Positions 6,705 to 11,570 of a stretch of DNA of 11,570 bases are shown in pieces; the first letter of the stretch is position 1; every line of letters starts with the position of its first letter. Source of the DNA: Bacteroidetes bacterium CG23_combo_of_CG06-09_8_20_14_all_32_9. GTDB taxonomy: Bacteria > Bacteroidota > Bacteroidia > Bacteroidales > GWA2-32-17. Both the position numbers and the translations under genes were made by a program. Under the pieces are notes generated by a model. That model did no database searches and had not been told where the DNA came from. It worked only from the letters and a program-made list of their open reading frames with translations. Location: the NCBI GenBank assembly GCA_002771395.1, contig PCSS01000150.1, forward strand, positions 1 through 11,570, given 5' to 3'.

Positions 6705-6712
6705 TACTTTTG
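6705..6712 (+). promoter_or_regulatory. candidate -7 box for the GT2 glycosyltransferase
   Basis: TACTTTTG is an exact match to TAnnTTTG, 33 bp upstream of ATG 6746 and just outside MITE copy 1. An upstream TTG start at 6710 would overlap this box, which supports the ATG start. The -33 region (gttaca, near 6681-6686) is a weak match at best. Confidence 0.5.
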
Positions 6713-6745
6713 TACTTGAATTTTAAATGTAAAAAATATAATCGT

Positions 6746-7660
6746 ATGTTATTATCGGTAGTTCTCTGCACCTATAATGGTGAAAAATACATATCAAAAG
6801 CATTGAATGGTTTAAAGAACCAGGCTTTGGATAAGAAAAAATATGAGATTATACTGATAAATAATAACTCAAAAGATAAGACGGAAGCGGTGTGCCGTGA
6901 ATTCGAGGCTTCTGCTGATAACATTCAATACAGGTATTATTTTGAAACAAAACAGGGCTTGTCATTTGCACGAAACAGGGGTATTGCTGAATCAAAGGGG
7001 GATATAATAATTTTTTTAGATGATGATGCTTATCCTACCTTTAATTACCTGTTAAGTATTTTCGATTTTTTTAATAAATACAAGGATGTTGCAGCAATTG
7101 GCGGTAAAATTGTTCCTGATTTCGAGACCCAGCGACCCCATTGGATGTCTGACTTTTTATTACCCTTAGTTTCTGTAATTGACCTCGGCGAAGCAATTGT
7201 TGAATTTCCCAAAAAGAAATACCCAATTGGTGCGAATATGGCTTTCAGGAAACAAGTCTTTGAAAAATATGGTAATTTTAACCCGGAGCTCGGCCGGTGC
7301 GGCGAAGGAATGGAAGGAGGCGAAGAAAAAGATATATTCCAAAGAATTCGCTTGAATAATGAACATGTCTTTTATGTACCTGGGGCTATGGTGTACCACA
7401 TCGTGCCTAATAAACGCCTGTCTATGGAATACATCAGGAAGCAATCGCTGGGCGTTGGGAAAAGCGAAATACTCCGAGTTTACAAAAAAGGCAGTATGCA
7501 TATTTTAAGAAGCGCCTTCATCGAGTTGATAAAGTGGGCTGTTTCTCTTATCCTGTTTTTTTTCTATTTTATTACCCTCCGGTTCTTAAAGGGAACTATG
7601 ATTATCCGGTTCAGGTATTGGGTTACAAAAGGATTTCTGAATAAGAATATTAAGGTATAG
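6746..7660 (+). CDS. family 2 glycosyltransferase
   Basis: A 304-residue GT-A fold enzyme that would transfer a sugar from a nucleotide-sugar donor in surface polysaccharide or glycolipid synthesis. It opens with LLSVVLCTYNGEKYI (2-16), the donor-binding strand. It continues with IILINNNSKDKT (35-46), GLSFARNRGIAESKGDIIIF (71-90) and LDDDAYP, whose DDD (92-94) binds metal and donor. Further on are GANMAFRK (162-169) and GGEEKDIFQRI (191-201), the acidic acceptor/catalytic segment. A hydrophobic segment (about 262-279) suggests membrane anchoring. ATG 6746 is preferred to TTG 6710 because family members begin right before the first strand. The gene converges on the methyltransferase (26 bp apart) and both lie between two MITE copies. 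Acceptor and sugar are unknown. Confidence 0.88.
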   Translation: MLLSVVLCTYNGEKYISKALNGLKNQALDKKKYEIILINNNSKDKTEAVCREFEASADNIQYRYYFETKQGLSFARNRGIAESKGDIIIFLDDDAYPTFNYLLSIFDFFNKYKDVAAIGGKIVPDFETQRPHWMSDFLLPLVSVIDLGEAIVEFPKKKYPIGANMAFRKQVFEKYGNFNPELGRCGEGMEGGEEKDIFQRIRLNNEHVFYVPGAMVYHIVPNKRLSMEYIRKQSLGVGKSEILRVYKKGSMHILRSAFIELIKWAVSLILFFFYFITLRFLKGTMIIRFRYWVTKGFLNKNIKV

Positions 7661-7686
7661 TTTCGTTCGGTTGCAATGTGTCGGCA

Positions 7687-8736
7687 TTATTTTTTTTGTA
7701 AAACAACAATTACTTTAGGCGAAATAAGATCGGTAATTGTACATTTTTTATAATTTGCCTGGCACTGTTCTATAATGTCGCTGTTAAGCATTCGTAAATG
7801 CTGTTCCTTGCAAAAAGGGATAATCGCTAAAATTTTTAGCCCCGCTTTTTGAGTGTATGTTTCAATATCAGATAATGTCATTCTGTTCAATCCTTCTTTG
7901 TAAAACGATAAACTCAATTCGGTTTCTGCAGGACGTATCATTTTTATGTATCGTTCAAAATCTCCTGTTGAAAGCCTTACATGTCCCCACAAAAAATCGA
8001 GGGTGCAGGGGCTGTGTCCTCCATTCAGGCTAAAAAACGGGTTGTATTCATGAATGGAAATCCCGCCTTTTTTCAGAACCCGGTAAATATGCCTGAAGGC
8101 TTTATCGGGGCTACCGATATGTTCAAGCACATTAAAACTGCACACTATATCGAAATAATCGGATGGCATTGCTGAATGGGCAATATCATCGTTGGTAAAT
8201 TTTACTTTCTCATTGTCTTTGAAAGCACTACCTGTTTTTTTCCTTTTCAGGTTCAGTACAGCATCCACTTTGTCGGCTTTGCTCTTTTTAAATTCCGGCT
8301 CCGTGGCATTAACTTTGTATTCTATGAAATCGGTGGCTGTTACTTCGGCAGCGCCCATTTCGGCTAGTGCAAAAGATACCTGGCCTAAATGACATCCTAC
8401 TTCCAATATCCGTCCGTTTTGTAACAGATCTGAATAGGTTCTGATGATTGGCACAATTCTGCCGGCAACTATTCTTCCCTCTGCCACCACTTTTAGGTAA
8501 TAATTCGCACTTTCCGCTGCATCTTCCTGTTTTTTAAACATATTCTCCCAGTCAGGTTTTATCTTGCTTCTTAATTCCCGGTACAAGATATGTTTATACC
8601 CTGTATAATCAATAAACTCTCCAAATTTTGTAAATGAATTTACCTCGATGGGAGCCTCGAACAACGACTGTATTAATTTGCTTTTCTTTGCCTTGTTGAT
8701 AGCAAATAAGAGCGTTTTATTTATTATTTTTTTCAT
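7687..8736 (-). CDS. class I SAM-dependent methyltransferase
   Basis: A 349-residue protein with a Rossmann methyltransferase core in its middle. Motif I is ILEVGCHLGQVSFALAEMGA (110-129), the acidic end of strand 2 is TATDF (D136), and motif IV/V is YFDIVCSFNVLEHI (194-207), followed by AFRHIYRVLKKGG. The first 105 residues and the last 120 are not typical of small-molecule methyltransferases and may bind a glycan or lipid acceptor. The substrate is not predictable; the adjacent glycosyltransferase suggests a sugar. ATG 8736 (MKKIIN...) is used; the longer frame to 8763 starts at a TTG inside the MITE. The MITE ends only 4 bp upstream of this ATG, so the native leader has been replaced or displaced. 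Confidence 0.85.
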   Translation of the reverse strand: MKKIINKTLLFAINKAKKSKLIQSLFEAPIEVNSFTKFGEFIDYTGYKHILYRELRSKIKPDWENMFKKQEDAAESANYYLKVVAEGRIVAGRIVPIIRTYSDLLQNGRILEVGCHLGQVSFALAEMGAAEVTATDFIEYKVNATEPEFKKSKADKVDAVLNLKRKKTGSAFKDNEKVKFTNDDIAHSAMPSDYFDIVCSFNVLEHIGSPDKAFRHIYRVLKKGGISIHEYNPFFSLNGGHSPCTLDFLWGHVRLSTGDFERYIKMIRPAETELSLSFYKEGLNRMTLSDIETYTQKAGLKILAIIPFCKEQHLRMLNSDIIEQCQANYKKCTITDLISPKVIVVLQKK

Positions 8737-8740
8737 ATTT

Positions 8741-8899
8741 AGAGTTTGTCTGTAAAGTAACAAAAATCTGTAAATTTATGTCAATATTTTACAATCCACA
8801 ATTTAAGGATATAAAGGTATATGGTACAATGCTTTTAATGTCATCTCGTATTTCCTTATACCCTATAAATTAAAAATGTTGATATTACGGACAGACTCT
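8741..8899. mobile_element. MITE-like repeat, copy 2 (159 bp)
   Basis: It has the same orientation and inner sequence as the copy at 6510-6675, with ends AGAGTTTGTC and GACAGACTCT that still pair except at one position. It is flanked on both sides by ATTT (8737-8740 and 8900-8903), a possible 4-bp target duplication. It lacks the 7-bp segment present in copy 1 (accttat-like, in the ccctatacctt region). It abuts the methyltransferase start on one side and the leader of the PorE-like gene on the other. Confidence 0.8.
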
Positions 8900-9007
8900 A
8901 TTTAGCCGTTAGTAACGATTTTTATATTGATTTGTATTTTAATATTATCTTTAACCCTTGAAATGCTCACAGTAAAAATATAAAAAACTGAAAAAATTAT
9001 TCATTTT

Positions 9008-11524
9008 ATGACTATAAGACTTTTAATCAGACTTATACTTAGTTGCTTAATTTTCTGTTCATTAAACCTTATTAACGAGGGTTTGTATGCACAGAACATC
9101 CCGCAATCAAAGAAAAAACTTAAAAAACTTGCCGATGAATATTTTAACAACGAAGAATTTAGTAAAGCGCTTCCATTGTTATTAAAACTTGACACACTTG
9201 TTCCCGACAATTTTGAAATAAAATATAATATTGGTGCCTGCTATTTAAATACTCCTTACGAAAAAACAAAAGGTATTCGCTACCTTGAGTTTGCACTCGA
9301 AAAAGGCGAAAATCTTTTACCTAATATTGTATTTTATGATTTAGGAACACTTTACCATCTTAATTATCAATTCGATGAAGCCATAAAACTTTTTACCCGG
9401 TTTATTGAAATTTCAAATAAAACCGAACCTCTTTTAGCTTCTGCATCAAGAATGATAAATATTTGCAATAATGCAAAAGGAAACTACGCAGAACCATTAC
9501 AAACAGATATTTATAATTTGGGTTCACCAATTAATTCCGAAAATAGTGAAACTTCTCCGCTAATTTCCGCTGACGAAGAAATTATTTATTTTACACGTTC
9601 ATTTTCAAAAACTTATGAACAATTAGATATTGAGTTTATAAAGAAAATTTATTGTTCGGTTCTTAAGAATAAAAAATGGAGCGAACCTTTTGAAATAATT
9701 ATAAAAAATCCTTCCGAAAATATGCAAATTTCGTTAGCCGGAAATTCACCCGACGGTGAAATTTTGTTCTTTTCTATTGGTAACGAAGTTTCTGCCGATA
9801 TTTACTTTTGCAGAATTGCTGACGGGAAATGCAGCAATTTTATAAAAATGCCTGAAATTATTAATTCACCGTTCTGGGAAGGAAAAGTAAGCATAACTCC
9901 CGATGGGCGTAAACTTTATTTTTCGAGCAATCGTTCCGGGGGATTTGGTGGAAAAGATATTTACAAAGTTACAAAAGACGAAAACGGAAACTGGACAAAT
10001 TTACTAAATCTTGGACCATCCATAAATACTGAATTTGACGAAGATGCTCCATTTATCCATCCCGATAAACAAACATTTTATTTCAGTTCAAACGGACATA
10101 ATACTATGGGTGGTTATGATATTTTTAATAGTATGCGTTTAGATTCTGAAAACAACTGGACAGAACCTGTAAACATTGGTTATCCAATAAATACCACAAG
10201 CGATGATATAGGATTTGTAATTTCTGCCGATGGCAATACTGCATATCTTTCATCGGCACACGACAACCAGTTTGGAAAACACAACATTTATAAAGTTGTG
10301 CTGCGTAAAACAATTCCGCTAACATTAATTAAAGGAACCATAATGGGCGGTGACCCTCCAAAGCCTGTAAAAGCCCGAATAAAAGTTATTGACCACGAAA
10401 CAAAAGAAAGACTACGTTATATATACAATCCAAGCCCCAAAACCGGAAAATACCTGATGATTTTTCCGCCAAATAAAAATTACGATATGATTATTGAAGC
10501 TGACGAATATTACCCTCAACTTATTAACATTTTTGTCCCAAATCAAACTTATTTTTATGAACTGTTTCAGGAAATATTTTTAAAACAAGTTAGAGTTTTA
10601 ACAAACGACACCATTATTGGACAGGAAATTACCGTTACTAACATATTTTATGATATATACAAAACTCAAATTGCCCATAGTCTTACTGAAAAAGACGATT
10701 CATCTCACATTCATAAATTTGATGACCTGCTGAAAGTTGTCGAAAATATTATTAACACTACGGACAGCATTGGATTAGAAAAACTTGATAGTATATCATC
10801 AAATTATACTGAAAAAATACCCGATAAAAATGAAAATCATAAAAATCGTGAATACAACGATTTGCTAAATATGATTGAAAATGCTATTGAAAAAACCGAT
10901 TCTGTTTCTCTTTTGCTTCTTGATGCTAACACCGTTTACAATGATATAACTAATGAAGTTTATTTTTTTGGAGTTGATAAAAATTCTTCATCTCTAAATC
11001 CTGTAATATTTGATAATGACACTCTTTACACACTTCCACCCATAAACACAATAGACAAAAAAGAAATTGAATTGTCCGATTTGAAAAATCAGGGAGATAC
11101 TGTAAATAAGAAATTAAGCAAAAAGTATTTTGACTTTAAAACATCTCCCGTAAAACTGAGAAAATACGTTTACATAAATTACATTTATTTCGAACCTGGC
11201 AAATCAAACATTGACAATAAATTTATGCAAATGTTATCCGGGGTTCTTCAACTTCTGCTTTTAAATGAAAATTTAGGCATTGAATTACACGGGTATGCCG
11301 ACCCTACCGACAATGCTGAATCAAATAAAGAATTGTCGAAATTAAGAGCATTTAATGTAATGGAATATCTTGTATCGAAACAAGTTGAATCACGACGAAT
11401 AATTATGACCGGACATGGCGAAACGGGCAACGAGCATTTGCTTAGTAAAGAAGAAATGCAACAACTCAGAAGAGTTGAACTAAAAATATTTGAAGTAAAT
11501 AATTCCACGCAGGAAAGAAATTAA
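9008..11524 (+). CDS. PorE-like TPR / PD40 propeller / OmpA-C envelope protein
   Basis: An 838-residue secreted protein. Residues 1-28 form a signal peptide (basic start, hydrophobic core LILSCLIFCSLNLI, likely cleavage after LYA). TPR helices cover about 35-135. PD40 blades follow, with motifs SADEEIIYF (187-195), SPDGEILFF (247-255), TPDGRKLYFSSNRSGG (297-312), HPDKQTFYFSS (351-361) and SADGNTAYLSS (406-416). A carboxypeptidase-regulatory-like beta domain lies at about 437-510. The C-terminal OmpA peptidoglycan-binding domain (about 720-830) shows INYIYFEPGKSNID, LHGYADPTDN and NKELSKLRAFNV with the D and R that usually bind diaminopimelate. This order is that of PorE, a type IX secretion component, but Bacteroidota encode several paralogues, so the PorE assignment is tentative. 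The linker before OmpA has two copies of a helical unit (569-598 and 615-644). Single gene, likely its own transcript. Confidence 0.88.
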   Translation: MTIRLLIRLILSCLIFCSLNLINEGLYAQNIPQSKKKLKKLADEYFNNEEFSKALPLLLKLDTLVPDNFEIKYNIGACYLNTPYEKTKGIRYLEFALEKGENLLPNIVFYDLGTLYHLNYQFDEAIKLFTRFIEISNKTEPLLASASRMINICNNAKGNYAEPLQTDIYNLGSPINSENSETSPLISADEEIIYFTRSFSKTYEQLDIEFIKKIYCSVLKNKKWSEPFEIIIKNPSENMQISLAGNSPDGEILFFSIGNEVSADIYFCRIADGKCSNFIKMPEIINSPFWEGKVSITPDGRKLYFSSNRSGGFGGKDIYKVTKDENGNWTNLLNLGPSINTEFDEDAPFIHPDKQTFYFSSNGHNTMGGYDIFNSMRLDSENNWTEPVNIGYPINTTSDDIGFVISADGNTAYLSSAHDNQFGKHNIYKVVLRKTIPLTLIKGTIMGGDPPKPVKARIKVIDHETKERLRYIYNPSPKTGKYLMIFPPNKNYDMIIEADEYYPQLINIFVPNQTYFYELFQEIFLKQVRVLTNDTIIGQEITVTNIFYDIYKTQIAHSLTEKDDSSHIHKFDDLLKVVENIINTTDSIGLEKLDSISSNYTEKIPDKNENHKNREYNDLLNMIENAIEKTDSVSLLLLDANTVYNDITNEVYFFGVDKNSSSLNPVIFDNDTLYTLPPINTIDKKEIELSDLKNQGDTVNKKLSKKYFDFKTSPVKLRKYVYINYIYFEPGKSNIDNKFMQMLSGVLQLLLLNENLGIELHGYADPTDNAESNKELSKLRAFNVMEYLVSKQVESRRIIMTGHGETGNEHLLSKEEMQQLRRVELKIFEVNNSTQERN

Positions 11525-11531
11525 TGAAGCA

Positions 11532-11561
11532 TTTCTTACAATATAATTTTTATGTAAGAAA
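11532..11561 (+). terminator. 9-bp perfect inverted repeat after the PorE-like gene
   Basis: TTTCTTACA (11532-11540) and TGTAAGAAA (11553-11561) pair perfectly around a 12-nt AT-rich loop, 7 bp after the stop codon. No T-run follows (ccttctg), so termination would be weak or not intrinsic. It may instead protect the 3' end of the transcript. Confidence 0.45.
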
Positions 11562-11570
11562 CCTTCTGTG

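Noticed and set aside
7166..7501. 111-residue minus-strand open frame opposite the GT2 gene
   Set aside because: Antisense to conserved glycosyltransferase motifs; no start context or family resemblance.
9008..9050. Lipoprotein signal in the PorE-like protein (ILSC at residues 10-13)
   Set aside because: The cysteine lies too early in the hydrophobic core and the -2 Leu is atypical; cleavage after LYA at residue 28 fits better.

Overview
The window looks like a chromosomal stretch from an AT-rich, probably anaerobic or fermentative member of the Bacteroidota. Three things point there. The last gene encodes a secreted TPR / PD40-propeller / OmpA protein of the PorE type. Candidate promoters match the Bacteroidota -7 box TAnnTTTG. 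Shine-Dalgarno sequences are weak or absent. No rRNA, tRNA or CRISPR array is visible.

Positions 1-5086 (all minus strand) hold a redox operon, read from 5086 down to 1. It encodes a 291-residue multi-zinc-ribbon protein, then NfnS (FAD/[2Fe-2S]), then NfnL (FAD, two [4Fe-4S]), and finally the first 54 residues of a NuoE/HndA-type [2Fe-2S] subunit cut by the window edge. Together these suggest NADH/NADPH/ferredoxin electron exchange, possibly bifurcation, perhaps feeding a NuoEF-type or hydrogenase complex beyond the window. NfnL carries an N-terminal extension of about 140 residues. I read it as a third copy of the zinc-ribbon module that occurs twice in the first protein of the operon, and this is the most novel feature here. 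Two decayed accessory elements interrupt the operon. A frameshifted GxxExxY (PD-(D/E)XK-like) gene with an adjacent hairpin repeat sits between nfnS and nfnL. An antitoxin/PIN-toxin pair with a doubly frameshifted toxin sits between nfnL and nuoE.

Positions 5087-5521 are non-coding and hold the likely operon promoter. Positions 5522-8899 are a surface-glycan region: an MptE/GT42-like protein (minus), a family 2 glycosyltransferase (plus) and a class I SAM methyltransferase (minus). The last two converge and are bracketed by two directly oriented, about 93% identical, 159-166 bp MITE-like repeats with terminal inverted repeats. This makes a composite-transposon-like arrangement.

Positions 9008-11524 encode the 838-residue PorE-like envelope protein, followed by a perfect 9-bp inverted repeat at the window end. 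The long core genes are intact while only the accessory genes are frameshifted, which argues for real decay rather than poor sequence quality.
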